Below, piece by piece: positions 30,486 to 43,195 of a stretch of DNA of 64,000 nt (positions within the stretch are counted from its first letter, which is position 1; each line of letters starts with the position of its first letter). A program made the translations under genes and the position numbers. The DNA is taken from assembly GCA_024449915.1 (NCBI GenBank), contig JAMZAV010001283.1, forward strand, positions 186,001 to 250,000, written 5' to 3'. The notes under the pieces were generated by a model. The model worked only from the letters and a program-made list of their open reading frames with translations. It did not search any database and had not been told where the DNA came from. Origin of the DNA: Sweltsa coloradensis. Lineage: Eukaryota; Arthropoda; Insecta; Plecoptera; Chloroperlidae.

Positions 30486-32847
30486 CTCACACACACTAAA
30501 TCTCGCATCCAGACACGGATCGGGAAACAGTAAAGCCCACGCTGATTTATTCCCTCGCTCTGTGATATTTCCTCGGAGAGTTTCCCGGGAAAACATTTCC
30601 CGCCTCACCGGGTTTTCCGACTGGCCTGAGTTTTCTAAGGGCGTCGCTCGCTGCTTCCTACGTGTTCGTACGATTTAATTGGGAGCCGATCCCAGCCTAA
30701 TTATCACGGCGATGTTTGCTGCCCTGGAACTAACAAGTAATAACGTTCGGTTGGTTGGAGAGTCCTTCAGCGAGGTGGACTGCCCAGGACATCCGATTTA
30801 TTATTTATATCCAGGAAGTGTCCATTGTCGTAGTTTTCATTCTTGCTCACTTACAGCTACTTACAACCACTTGGTTCCTCAATATATTTCATAATTAATT
30901 ACTATTAGAGGTACGTGTATTTAGCATTTTTAGTTTCGTTTTATAACGTTTTACCTTTTTTTGACCACTTTAAAAAACTTGTGATTGAAGTGAAGGTTTT
31001 ACATATTTTCATTTCAAAATTATGTAATCAAGGAATATCAACTGAATAAAAATGTGTACAGACAATTTTTTTATTGTTTATAGATACTAAAAGGCCTATG
31101 TAAAATAAAATAGGACTGGTAAACCATAGTTTCACGTGCATTATTTTGTTGTGTTTAAAATTTCCCTGACCATTCAGTATAGTCGTTGATATTGCCGGAG
31201 ATAGATTCATTACTCTTACTCGATCCTTTATTAGGCCTCGAGTGCTGAAAATGAAATAGTATAATGTAGATTGTAGACCAACGAGCCTCCCACGTAAAAG
31301 CCAACCAACATCTTTGAACTTGAAAGTTGTGCTTCCATCTCTCGGCTGACAAGCTATCGGATATGAATATTCAGGCGGGAGGGTGGGGTGGCTGCTAGGC
31401 AAGGCGTCGGAGTTGTGTCCCCCCCCCCCCCTCACGGGAGCCTGGGGCAGGTGAAATAGTAGGTGCTCATGGTTGCAGGTTGTTGCTTAGCTTAGCACGA
31501 GGCCGTCGTAATCCTATGATAGTGGGGAGAGGGACACCGACAGTGTCTTGTGTTTTGTATCACCCAATAACAAAATCAATAAAGACTCATTTGTATCGTG
31601 TTTCCAACTACGTTACAATCTTATTGAAATACTTCTGTTACATTTCTGACATTAGGTTATGTTACTTCAGGCGTCTGAGAAAGTTCTCGAAGTGGAGCGT
31701 CCCTTTTTAAAATTAATTATCTGTAATTTCATTATTATTAATAGTAGTAGCAGTAGTATACCCTAGTTGTTAATATTATCAACACCATACTAAATGTAAT
31801 GTTTCTCCTTAAAGGTTGGATGGAAGTTAAGGTTTCACTAGCCTTAATCCCGCCTTGAAATAAAGTCCTAAATCACTCAATCGATCAATCCTGCCATGAA
31901 GCTATGCATATTGATGGCGGTGACGGTACTGAGGAAATGGGGTAGCCGTCACTCAGAGCGCGCCTGCCAATACCTGCCGACAACTTGTAATCAACTAGGT
32001 ACAAACTTTGTGTTTGTAGCGGATTTAACTAATTACCCGTGTTTTGATTTAATCTCGAGTCCATGAGGACACCAAGTTGACTAATTAGCTATTATGTCCT
32101 CGTTCTGTTCTGTTTGTACGTTCATGATTGCAGCTTGTCGTTGGTAGTGTAACGTACCTACCTCACCTATCAGTGCTTTGGAGCGCTCTTACACGCACTA
32201 TACGGTACCTACGCATCTCTAGGTTACTGTAGTGTTTACGCTTGTGTCATATTTCTGGAATTTCTTTATTTTCCTTAAAAATCTCTAAAACTGGCCGAAT
32301 TAAATCCTAAATATCCAAAATTTTCCGGAGGCAAGCCCCCGAACCCCCATCTTTTATCTACCGTTATTGCCAATCATAACATAAAAAAAAAATCACAGGG
32401 AATTTAGCAAACTAAAATAAGTACCAGCGGTCACTTTGGGGGGGGGGGGGGGGGGAGTTTGTAAAGCATAGACATATAGTTGCATGATAGCATACTACTA
32501 CCTTTCCAATTTACAAATTAACCACTGCCTACCTATGTTAGTCGAGACGGACCATGATAAGAGATGTGGGATGCGTTATTTATACAAAATTTTACCTTAC
32601 TAAACAAAAAAAATTGCCGTAAGTTTTGTTTTTGTGTGAATTAATTCTTGATTGGTTTTAAACCAACTGGCGTGCCATAGATTTAGCGTGTAAGATAACA
32701 CAAGCATGAGGTTCACAGGGGGCTCAGCAATTTATCAATTCGCATTACTGAAATAATTTGACACGCTCCAAATGGTATTTATTTAGAATTCTAGTGCATT
32801 CATTAGTTTGAACATGCTTCTTACCATGTTAAATATCGGATATATAT
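30486..32847. other. Unannotated non-coding stretch with C13 and G18 tracts
   Basis: Contains C13 (31419-31431) and G18 (32438-32455). GGAGGCAAGCCCCCGAACCC near 32329 resembles GGCAAGCCCCCGACCCGAAC near 12998, probably shared transposon debris. Open frames of up to 135 codons have no domain. Confidence 0.4.
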
Positions 32848-35800
32848 GATCACACGTATCGGGCTACAGAGGGCCACACGCGCCCTACATTAGCCGTCCT
32901 GCCCTGTGGGCCGTGTGCAGGTAAAATCCTTGTAAAATCCAATAATGTAGTTAATTGCTGGCGTACAAACATCGTGTGATGTGCGCGAGAGTTCGCTGTT
33001 ATCGGTTGTATATTGCTTCATTACTATTTGATCACACGTATCGGGCTGCACAGGGCCACACGCGCCCTACATTAGCCGTCCTGCCCTGTGGGCCGTGTGC
33101 AGGGAAAATCCTTGTAAAATCCAATAATGTAGTTAATTGCTGGCGTACAAACATCGTGTGATGTGCGCGAGAGCTCGCTGTTATCGGTTGTTATATTGCT
33201 TCATTACTATTTGATCACACGTATCGGGCTGCACAGGGCCACACGCGCCCTACATTAGCCGTCCTGCCCTGTGGGCCGTGTGCAGGTAAAATCCTTGTAA
33301 AATCCAATAATGTAGTTAATTGCTGGCTACAAAACATCGGTGGTGTGTGCGCGAGAGCTCGCTGTTATCGTTTGTATATTGCTTCATTACTATTGATCAC
33401 ACGTATCGGGCTACACAGGGCCACACGCGCCCTATTAGCCGTCCTGCCCTGGGGGCCCGTGTGCAGGTAAAATCCAATAAAGCAGATAAATTTCTGGCTA
33501 CAAACATCGTGTGATGTGCGCGAGAGCTCGCTGTTATCGGTTGTATTTTTGCTTCATTACTATTTGATCACACGTTTTCGGGCTGCACAGGGCCACACGC
33601 GCCCTATTAGGCCGTCCTGCCCTGTGGCCCGTGTGCAGGTTTGAATCCCATAAAGTAGTTAATTGCGGCGTACAACATCGTGTGATGTGCGCGAGAGCCG
33701 CTGTTTTGGTTTTTTTTATTTCATTTGATCAAAAATGGGGCCCCGGGCCCAAGCCCTTTGCCTTGCCCGGGGGCCCCCGTCAGGAGAATCCTAAATGTTT
33801 AAATTTTGGGGAAAAATCGGGTGTTTCGGGAATGCTTTTACTTTTTTAACTCAAACTATTTGCACCGCGGGGAAAGGGGGCCCGGCCCCCTTTGCCGGGG
33901 CCCGGGGGGGTGCGGTAAACCCAAAAATGTTAATGTGGGAAAACTCGTGGAAAGGGGGGCTCCTTTATTTGGGGGGATATGCTTCAAAAACCCTATGGGC
34001 TGCCGGGCCCAGTTTAGCCGTTTTGCCCCGTCCCCGGTGAGGAGTCCTAAAGGTTATTGGGTTTTAAAAAAAAAAACTTTCCCCGGGAAAACCCTTTACG
34101 GGTTTTTTTTTCCCTTCATTTTATCCATACGGAAAGGGCCACACCCCCCATTGGGTTTTGCCGGGCCCGTGTTTCGGTGAATCCAAAAAAAATTATCCGG
34201 ACAAAACCGGTGTGGGGGGCCCCCCTTTTGGGTTTTTGCCTTCTTTTTAACCCCCTATTCGGGGTACACCCCCGGGGCCCCAAGCCGGGTTTTTTTTTTT
34301 GGGGCCCCTTTTATGAAAACCTAAAGGGGGGCTGGCCCAAAAACTCTGGTTTTGGGGGTTTTTACGTTTTTTGCTTAAAACATTTGCCCCGGGGGGCCCC
34401 CGGAAGCCCCAAAAGGGTCCCCTTGGCCTGGGGGAAACCAAAAAATGTTTTTTGTGGCCAAAAAAAGTTATGTGGCCCGGAAAGTTGTTTTGGTTTTTTT
34501 TTTTACTTTTTGTTCAACTTTTCCTCCCGGGGCCCCAGCCCCCATTAGCCCCTGCCCTGTGGCCCGGTGCGGGAGAACCAATAAAAAGGGGTTTTTGCTG
34601 GGGTACAAACATCGTGTGATGTGCGCGAGGTCGCTGTTCGGGTTTTAATTGCTTCAACTTTTTTAAAGTATGGGCGCACAGGGGCCAAACAACCCCCCCC
34701 CTTTTGGCCTTGCCCGTGGCCGTGTGAGGGCAAAAAACGAAAGGGGAAAAAAAAAAAACCCGGGGATGGCGGGGCCGGGGTTTTTTTTAAAATTGGGTTT
34801 TTTTTTTCCCGTTCGGGGGGGCAAAGGGAAGGCCCAAAATTTGGTTTGGGGCCCCGGGGCCCGGGAGGTGAATAATGATTTTAAATTTTGGTCAAAAACC
34901 CAAATTTTCCGAAGGGCCGGGTTACGGGGTTTTTTTCTTTCATTTATAATTATTTGGGGTCAAGGGGAACCCCCGGTATTGCCGTCCCCCCCCTGTCCCC
35001 CCTTTTTGCCCTTTAAAAAAAATAAACGTTAACTGGCCCATTGGGGTTGCCGGGTGCGTTATCTTTTAATTGTTTTAATTTTGATCACCCCGTATCGGGT
35101 AAAGGGGCCCCCTTTATTACCCCTTCCCGGGGCCCGGGGGGGAAAAAACCCCGGTTTTTGGGGGGGCCCAAAAATTGGGGGATTGCGGGGAAACTCCGGG
35201 ATGGGGAAAAGCTCCTTTAAATTTTTTTCCAATTTTTGGGTCACAGGGACAAAAGGGCCCCCCCTTTTGGTTTCCGCCCGGGGTGGGGAAAAAAAAAAAA
35301 AGTTTAATTTTCTTAAAACCCTCGGGATGTGGCGGGAATTCCTTATTTTTTTCAAAATTTAAGAAACCTATGGGGGCCCCGGGGGCCCAAACCCCTTTTG
35401 CCCCCCTTCCCCCTCCCCTTTTTGAGGGGGCCAAATGGTTTTGGTTAAAAACTCGTTATTTTCCGAGGCTCGGGACGGTTTTTATTGCCTCTTCTTTTTT
35501 CCCCTTTTGGGGCCCAAGGGGGAAAGGCCCCACAATTGGGCCCCCCGGGGGCCCCTGTATTTGAAAATTTTTAAAAAATTTAAACTGGGGTACAAACAAC
35601 CCCTTTTCCGGGCGCCCTTTTCGGGTTGGGAAAAATTTTATTTTTTGAAAAAATTTTGGGGGCGGGGGCCCACCGGTATTTTTTCCCTTTTCCCCCCTTC
35701 GGTGAACCAAAAAGGAATTCCGGCCCCCTTGTGGTTTTTGCAGGCTCCTTTTTGGTTTATTTGTCAAAACTTTTATTTTTTTCGGGCCCCCCACCCCTTC

Positions 35801-38800
35801 CCCCCCCTCCCCCCCCCTTGGGGGGCCCCTGTTCAGGTAGAATCCAATAAAGGTTAAATTTCTGGGACAAAAAAAATCGTGTGTTGGGGGGAGACTCCTG
35901 TTAGGTTTTTTATTGCTTCATTACTATTTGAACAAAGTATCGGGCGCCCGGGAAAAGCCCCATTAGCCTTTTTGCCTGTGGGCCCTTGGGGATTTTAAAA
36001 AATTTCAAAAACCCTTTTTGGGCCCCAAAAAAACGGGGTTATTCCAACTTTTGTTATCGGTTGAAGCCAATTAATTTTTCCCGGGCGGGTGGGAAGGGGC
36101 CAACCCCCCCCTTTTGCCGCTCCCCCTGGGTGGCGGAGAACCTTTAAAAAAGGGTTTTTAATTCTTTCTACAAAAAAAAAGGTTTTTAAAGGGCCCGGGG
36201 CCCCTTTGTTTTTTCTTCCCAAAAAAAAATTTTTTTAAAAATCGGGGGGCCCCAAAACGCCCTAATGGTTGCCCCTTTTTTGTCATTCCAAAAAAAGGGA
36301 AGCGGGAAAAAACCCCCTTTTTTGGGAGTGCCAAAAGTGCGTTTTCTGTTATTGCCTTTTTTTTTGATCCCCCCAAATTCCCCCCCAAAAAAAACCGCCC
36401 CCAAAAGGGGGGTTGCCCTGTGGCCCGTTGGGGAGGGAGAATCCATAAGAGTTAATTCTGGCTACAAACATCTTTTTGGGGGAGGCTCGCTGTTTTTCGG
36501 TTGTATATTCTCCTTACTATTTTATACAGTATCGGGGTCACAGGGCCCCAAAACCCCCATTAGCCCTCCTGCCCTGTGGCCCGTGTGCAGGTAGAATCCA
36601 AAAAAGAGTTTTTTGCTCCCTTTGGTTTTGGGCGCGAGAGCCCGGTTATTTGTTTTATTTTGTTTATAAATTTTAACCCCCGGGGGCCCCCCCCCCCCCC
36701 TTTTTGGCCCGGGGGGGGGGTTTTGGGGGTAAAAACCAAAAAAGTGTTATTTCGGGGGACCAAAAAAGTTGATTTGCCAATCCTTTCGGGTTTTAAGCCA
36801 TTCTATTTGTCCCCCTTGGCCCCCCCACCCCCCCCCAAAAAAAGCCGCCCCCTGGGGGCCCCCGGGCGGTGAATCCAAAAGGGAAATTTTTTTGGGGACA
36901 AAAATTTTTATTGCCAAGCCCCGTTTTTTCTTGTAAGCCATTTAAATTTTTCACCGTACCCGGTTTGGACAGGCCCCCCTTTTCCCCCCCTTTTTTGGGG
37001 GCCCGGTTTCAGTTCCCCCTTTAAAAATTTTGCGGCTTTCAAAATCGGGGGCCCCCTCGCGTACGGGTTTTTGCCAAAAAATTTTTTTATATGGGTTTTC
37101 CGGCCCCCCCCCCCTTTGGTCGCCCTGTTTGGGCCCTTTCCCGGTAGTCCAAAAAAAGTTAAATTTTGGGTTTTAAACCCACGTTGGGGTGCCCCAAAAC
37201 TCCCGTTAAACGGTTTGGGATATTGCTTCATTTACTATTTTGACACACGTATCGGGTCCCACAGGGCCACCCCGTGCCTATTTAGGCCGTCCTGCCCCTG
37301 TGCCCGTTTGCAGGTAGAATCCAAAAAGTAGGGAATTGCTGGCTACAAAAAAATCGTGTGAGTCGCGAGAAAACTCGCTGTTATCGGTTTTTTTATTGGG
37401 GTTCATTACTATTTTACACACGTATCGGGTCACAGGGCCCCCACGCGCCCTAAATTTGCCCTCCCGCCCCCGTGGGGCCCCTGTGCAGGGGAGAATCCAA
37501 TAAAGTAGTTAAAATTGTGGCTACAAACATCGTGTGATGGCGCGAGAGCTCGTGTTATCGGTTGTATATTGCTTTATTACTATTTGATCACACGTACGGG
37601 CTGCACAGGGCCACAGCGGGCCCTATTAGCCGTCCCGCCCTGTGGCCCGTGTGCAGGTAGAATCCAAAAGATTAATTGCTGGCTACAAACATCGTGTGAT
37701 GTGCGCGAGAGCTCCCCCGGGTTTTCGGTTGTATAAAACTTTTACTATTTGATCCCCACGTATCGGGCTAAAAGGGCCACACGCGCCCTACATTAGCCCC
37801 CTCCCTGTGGCCCGTGTGCAGGTAGAATCCAATAAAGAGTTTAAATTTCTGGGTACAAACACGTGTGATGTGCGGGGGAGGCTCGCTGTTACGGTTGTAA
37901 TTGCTTCATTTTATTTGATCACACGTATCGGGCCAAGGGCCCCCCGCCCTACATTAGGTTTCCCGCCCTGTGGCCCGTGTGCAGGTAGAATCCAATAAAA
38001 GAGTTAATTGTGGCTACAAACATCGTGTGATGGCGCGAGAGCTCGCTGTTATCGGGTGTATATTGCTTTTATTACTATTGACAACGTACGGGGGTCAAGG
38101 GCCAAACGCGCCCCATTAGCCGTCCTGCCCTTGGGCCCCCGTGCAGGGAAATCCCAAAAAAAGAGTTTTAATTGCTGGCTACAAACTCGGGGGTGTCGCG
38201 AGAGCTCGCTGTTTTCGGTTTATATTGCTTTATTACATTTGACACACGTATCGGGGTGCACAGGGGCCCCACGCGCCCTATTAGCCGTCCTGCCCTGTGG
38301 CCCCGGGGCAGGTAAATCCAATAAAGTAGTTAATTGCTGGCTCAAACATCGGGAGTGCGCGAGAGTCGCTGTTATCGGTTGTATATTTTTCATTTTATTT
38401 GATCACACGTATGGGCTGCACAGGGCCCCCACGCGCCCTAAATTTGCGCCCTGCCCTGTGGCCCCTGTGCAGGTAGAATCCAATAAAGTATTAATTGCTG
38501 CTACAAAATCGTTGATGTGCGCGAAAGCCGCTGTTTTGGTTTTATATTGCTTTTTACTTTTGATCACCGTACGGGGGTGCACAGGGCCAAAACCGCCCCT
38601 TTTGCCGTCCCTGCCCCGTGGCCCCGGGGGCAGGTGAAACAATAAAGAAGTTTTAATTGCTGGGGTACAAAAAAATCGTGTATGTGCGCGAGAGCCGCTG
38701 TTATCGGTTGTATATTGCCATTTCTATTTTTATAACGATCGGCTCCAGGGCCACACGCGCCCTAATTTGCCGTCCTGCCTGTGGCCCCCGTGCAGGGAGA

Positions 38801-39182
38801 ATCCAATAAGCGTTTAAATTCGGGGTACAAACCGTGGATGTGCGCGAGAGCCGCTGTTATCGGTTGTATATTGCTTTATTACTATTTGATCACAGTATGG
38901 GCTCACAGGGCCACACGGCCCTATTGCCGTCCTGCCCTGTGGCCCGTGGCAGTAGAATCCATAAAGTAGTTTAAATTTCTGGCTACAAACATCGTGTGAT
39001 GTGGCGAGGTCGCTGTTTTCGGTTGTATATTGCTTCATTACTATTTTACACACGTCGGGCTACACAGGGGCCCCACGGCCCTATTAGCCGTCCTGCCCTG
39101 TGGCCCGTGTGCAGGTAAAATCCAATAATGTAGTTAATTGCTGGCGTACAAACATCGTGTGATGTGCGCGAGAGTTCGCTGT
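32848..39182. repeat. Satellite array, 171-182 bp units, centre degraded
   Basis: Unit: GATCACACGTATCGGGCTGC, ACAGGGCCACACGCGCCCTA, ATTAGCCGTCCTGCCCTGTG, GGCCGTGTGCAGG, then AATCCAATAATGTAGTTAAT, TGCTGGC, ACAAACATCGTGTGATGTGC, GCGAGAGCTCGCTGTTATCG. The first units start at 32848, 33030, 33213, 33395 and 33566. The first three carry an 11 bp internal duplication (TAAAATCCTTG) and are 182 bp; later ones are about 171 bp. From about 37242 to 39182 about twelve further units are recognisable. In between the units are badly degraded (separate entry). Room for roughly 37 units in all. Confidence 0.9.
33717..37230. other. Homopolymer-degraded centre of the satellite array
   Basis: Base runs such as GGGGCCCCGGGCCC, TTTTTTTTCCC and AAAAAAACC replace the normal unit, yet fragments like ACAAACATCGTGTGATGTGC (about 34607) survive. 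Single bases have been replaced by their neighbours. I infer poor long-read consensus over a collapsed or misaligned repeat, not real evolution. The many Gly/Pro/Phe/Lys-rich frames here (up to 163 codons) should not be annotated as proteins. Confidence 0.75.
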
Positions 39183-40416
39183 TTACGATCAACCAAGCGT
39201 AAACGACGCAGATGGTTCAAGTAATGTTATCATGAGTTTTTAATTTAATTGTCTCACAGATAACTAAGTAAATTATTATATTTCCTCGGATAAAGACGCC
39301 GATGCTTGGCAGGATTTATAGCTCAGCTCTGGAAACCGTTTCATCTAGCGTTGCCGCTTCCACGGTCGGGAATTCTCTTGAACATTTTACCAACTGCTAT
39401 AGTCTATTTCCAATACTGCTTCTTTCAACCCATTATAGTATCTGGGTCGACGAGACCTGCAGTAAGTGTTGACCCCTGCCGTCCCACTGAGTTCTCCTAG
39501 TTCATTCTCCACGTTAGGGGTAGCCCCAGCATCACATGGCACATGGCAAAGCCACGATCCCCTCCCCAGTAGATACTCAAAGCCTCCTTTCAACCTCTTG
39601 ATCAGACAATATCTAATCAGTCTCTTGTCAGAGCTTTCGTTAGCGGTTAGCCTTACACTTTAAATTTTAAAAATTATTTCCGAAGAACTGATTGCGAAAC
39701 CAAACCTTACGCATTGTGTAGGTGAAGACCATATTAGTGTGACGTCACGCATAGCCTCATAGCAAAGCCAAAACCTTGCAAATCAATGGGTAGTATGTTC
39801 GACCAAGACTCACAAAGATGTTCAATGGCGCACCTGTCCAAAATACAATGATAATGATGGTATTATACTTGCTTGAAGGTATCCCTATATTGCCTGGGAT
39901 ATAGGTCATGGTTCGTACATTAGAGTTTGTTTACAGCGTAGATCTTAGTTATCAAACCTTATAGGCCTTACTTATTATTCTGTCACTTCATTATTTGTTT
40001 CGAGTGAATTTGTTCGTGGCTATGGCGACCAGTTGGTGTGACGTCACGAAGACGAACAGCGCGACTTGTTGTGTAGTAGTTGTGTTCCCGGCACGCTTCA
40101 CTCGACCCGCCCGCACGGGGTCAAAGAGCGCGGGCTAGAATCACCTGGAACAGTTTACGACTTATTATGTTGAGATAACAATTCCTCTGTGGCATGGCGC
40201 AGACACAATGTGAAGACACACCATTTTGTCGACTTTCATAGTTTACACATTACGCTTGTTCGTTTGTCCGCCAGATTTTATTTTGGAACATTTTTGTAAA
40301 CTTTGTTTTTCTGTCCAGATGTAATTACAACTTACTAATTCTTTACTAATAATATAATATTGTACACATATAGGCCTATAGCAGTTTCGTAAAAGGTTGT
40401 CTTAGACCCGATAGCT
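39183..40416. other. Unannotated non-coding stretch
   Basis: Unique-looking; two GTGACGTCAC words (about 39740 and 40038). No gene recognised. Confidence 0.4.
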
Positions 40417-40956
40417 CCCCCCCCCCCCCCTCGTTTCGATTTTTATTTCATAGCCAACTATCACTATGACATCTTTTAGATAACATTTTTAGATGACATT
40501 TTTTAGATTTTTTATTTTTTTTATTTTTTTAGATGTTTGAACGGGTTTTAGGCCTTTCATAGTTGCAAATATACAACAATTTTCGCCTTCGGCCACCTCA
40601 GCTTTGATCAAGAATCACTAATTAACAGCATACCACTACACAATATCACTGTCAATTATCACTATAACCTTTTATCTAATTTACAAATTTTAAACGTGTT
40701 TTTCTTTTAGGCTTAACGAAGCTACAATTTTGCAAAACAGATCTCCTTCTGCGATAAGGGCTCTGCCACCTCAAGCTTTACCTGCGAATGATCACACTTA
40801 ATTTTTGCAAGACTAACCTCTCTCTTCCCCATTCCCCCCACACTTCTCAATGTACTAATCTTTTAACTATAAGACAGTCGAAGAATGCGCCCAAAAGTCA
40901 CATCCCCAAAAAACCTCGCCCCCCATGAGTCAAGGCTAGATATCTGATCCGCCCTG
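40417..40956. mobile_element. One-ended hAT-like relic
   Basis: The right edge, reverse complemented, is CAGGGCGGATCAGATATC (40939-40956), close to the CAGGGGCGGATTCAGG terminus of the element at 11477-11752. A C14 tract (40417-40430) lies at the proposed far side and two related sub-segments (CGGCCACCTCAGCTTTGATC and TGCCACCTCAAGCTTTACC) lie inside. No left TIR or TSD was found, so the left limit is arbitrary. Confidence 0.4.
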
Positions 40957-41023
40957 TAGTTTAGCTGTATTTGCTTGTCTGTTGCTTGGAGAACGGACCG
41001 CACAATGTAAGAGCACAGATAAT

Positions 41024-41519
41024 AGGTTTGTTTGGTTTACCTAGTGTAGTGTAGACTTGTGTAGTGTAGGTGTAAGCCTTGAAATCAAATTACACTACAC
41101 TTTACCCAGGATAACCAAACGTTTTTTAAGCTACACTCTACACTAGATTCGCTCACATCGAACTGTCAAACTAAAAAAACATAATAAAACAACAAACAGT
41201 ACTGTTGAAGGCACTAAATGAGTCAAAATGATAGAAAATGTGTACTATCTGAACGATGAAAAGCTATTTGGAACATAAACTTCAATAGTGCTTATCCTAA
41301 TTGAGGTTAGAGTACCCTACGCATTTGCCCTCATCACAAAACATAGTGCCACAAACTACACGACCTCCTAGAGCTCGTGTAGAAATTCTACACTTTACAC
41401 TACACGAAGTCAAACCAAACGGCTACACTTTACACTACACTTAATACGAAAACGCTTTTTGACATTTTGAGCCTACACTAGTGTAAAGTGTAAGTTCGTG
41501 TAGCAAACCAAACAAACTT
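41024..41519. mobile_element. MITE with TTGTTTGGTTT termini, internally deleted copy (496 bp)
   Basis: Nearly identical to 20661-21310 but missing the segment corresponding to 20995-21146 (about 152 bp). It starts AGGTTTGTTTGGTTT and ends AAACCAAACAAACTT. The flanking triplet AAT occurs on both sides (41021-41023 and 41520-41522), supporting a 3 bp TSD. Close identity outside the deletion points to a fairly recent shared origin. Confidence 0.82.
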
Positions 41520-41584
41520 AATAAGAGTACGTAAGAGTGTGTCGTCACGTGTCCTCGACCTGTGACCGTGGCCCGCCCTACCTG

Positions 41585-41695
41585 CCGGGGTCAACCACCG
41601 GGACGCGAACCCGGGTCCGGGGCCCGCGCGGGTCGATACTACCCCCCCTCTCTCTCTCTGCGTCGACCACCCGCCCGACCACGTAGCCCGCATTC
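41585..41695 (-). repeat. tRNA-derived SINE-like head, GC-rich
   Basis: On the minus strand, an A-box-like CTACGTGGTCGGGCGGGTGG lies upstream of a B-box-like ACCCGGGTTCGCGTCCCGG, separated by a (GA)n and G-rich insert. It starts about 65 bp from the end of the MITE. The separation of the boxes is longer than in a tRNA, so promoter activity is doubtful. Confidence 0.45.
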
Positions 41696-41699
41696 ACGT

Positions 41700-42286
41700 C
41701 TTACACTAAACAATTGTAATTTCACCAGAGTTTCACAGTTGTTAACTATGTGAAAATGTCATTTCTTTCGGGCTGGGCTATGAATCTATGATATCTCACT
41801 AAATTGTCGATATTACCATCGTTATCGAATATCAAGACATTATAGAAACAAATCTAAACAAAAATGAGTATTCAAAGTCTAGCCTATACTAATAGACAGT
41901 GTAGTATCCAAGGGGGGTTGGGGGCTCGGGGGCATGCACCCCCCTCCGAAATCCCAGCTTTTATATTATATTTTGCAAATCAGGTTTATGTTAAAAAAAA
42001 TAATCTATTCATTTCTCTTTTTTTTCGTTCCTCTTAACTTCTTATAAAACACCTTAAACTCACAAAGACTTAAAAAATACGTAGTTAATAATAATTGCCT
42101 ACGGCGCTCTTGTAGGGGGGCATCCCCCCCCCATTGTTTCGTTTAGCCGAGCTTCCCCGAAATATATTCCTCCGTACACCTTTGCTAATAGTAATGGTGC
42201 TTAAAAGTTGATGTGGTCACCAAGTAGGCCTCCCGATATATTACGTTTACGACGCGACCCCACGCACTCGACGCGTTTAATGACAA
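41700..42286. other. Non-coding stretch with G-rich/C-rich flanks
   Basis: GGGGGGTTGGGGGCTCGGGG (about 41911) and GGGGGGCATCCCCCCCCC (about 42115) bracket an AT-rich interior. This resembles the terminal style of the hAT-like elements here but TIRs and a TSD were not found. Confidence 0.35.
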
Positions 42287-42351
42287 GGCACCTCCACACC
42301 ATATCCTACCCGGCACCTCCACACCATATCCTACCCGGCACCTCCACCATA
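42287..42351. repeat. 25 bp tandem repeat, 2.6 copies
   Basis: Units start at 42287, 42312 and 42337: GGCACCTCCACACCATATCC then TACCC. The third copy is partial and lacks two bases. Confidence 0.9.
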
Positions 42352-43160
42352 TTATTTAAATTTCTATATCGAAAATATTCTAACATATATCGATATCGTT
42401 TCGAGATATTTTGTTTATTTTTTTATGTACTTTTTTAACAGGTCGGCCTCTGTAGGGTTATGAACAGTCTCCATACCATCTTTAGCCACTGATTTTTTCC
42501 AGACCTAATCTTTTTAGTATTGTTCTAATTGAATGTGAAACGAAATCAATTAAAAATTTTGGTCTATTTGACTCTGTAGTGTTTGATTCTTTTCGTGTCT
42601 TTTTTATCCTTATATCTTTGACTAACTCTTGCACTTGTGGGGCACCCCAATGCAGTTGTCAACAAGAAAGGTAGAAGAACATTCTCATCTTCTTTGTTTA
42701 AATACGTAGTTTTTTATCGCTCTTTCCTGTCGCCAGCCAGCAACATGGCTGCCGAGGGTAACGACTGCTAGGTTTACCCATACATTATGAAACCCGCATG
42801 ACAACACAGCGACTGCAGGAGGCTTCCTCCGTGTAAACAATCTATTTCAGGGCTGCCGAGTGCATGAAGTGCTCGCGCGCGCTCAAACTAACCAGTCAAA
42901 CAAACTAGGGATTGTTTGGAGGAAGAAAATAGCTTGGGAATTACAGTTTTTAATTGATTCATTCCCAAGTTATCGATTACAAGAACGCAAAGTTCTACAT
43001 TCGTAAATCACAACCATTTATCATTCTCTCACAGAATCGCAATATTACCATTTTGTCGTTATTTTTCTCACATTTTTCGACGTATTTTGGGACGGTGTCA
43101 AAATGAAACTCTTCGTTCTACAACCAAGCCGATTGTGTCTTGGGGGCCCAGCTCTGTGGG
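42352..43160. other. Unannotated non-coding stretch
   Basis: Unique-looking, AT-leaning. No gene or repeat recognised. Confidence 0.4.
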
Positions 43161-43161
43161 A

Positions 43162-43195
43162 CCCCCACAACCCCCAACACAACCCCCCAACCCCC
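43162..43195 (-). other. Putative G-quadruplex motif on the minus strand
   Basis: Four runs of five or six C (43162-43166, 43171-43175, 43183-43188, 43191-43195) separated by 2-7 bases meet the usual G-quadruplex pattern on the opposite strand. Whether it folds or matters is unknown. Confidence 0.6.

Noticed and set aside
34057..36941. Many Gly/Pro/Phe/Lys-rich ORFs, up to 163 codons
   Set aside because: They come from homopolymer-degraded satellite sequence that is probably a consensus error.
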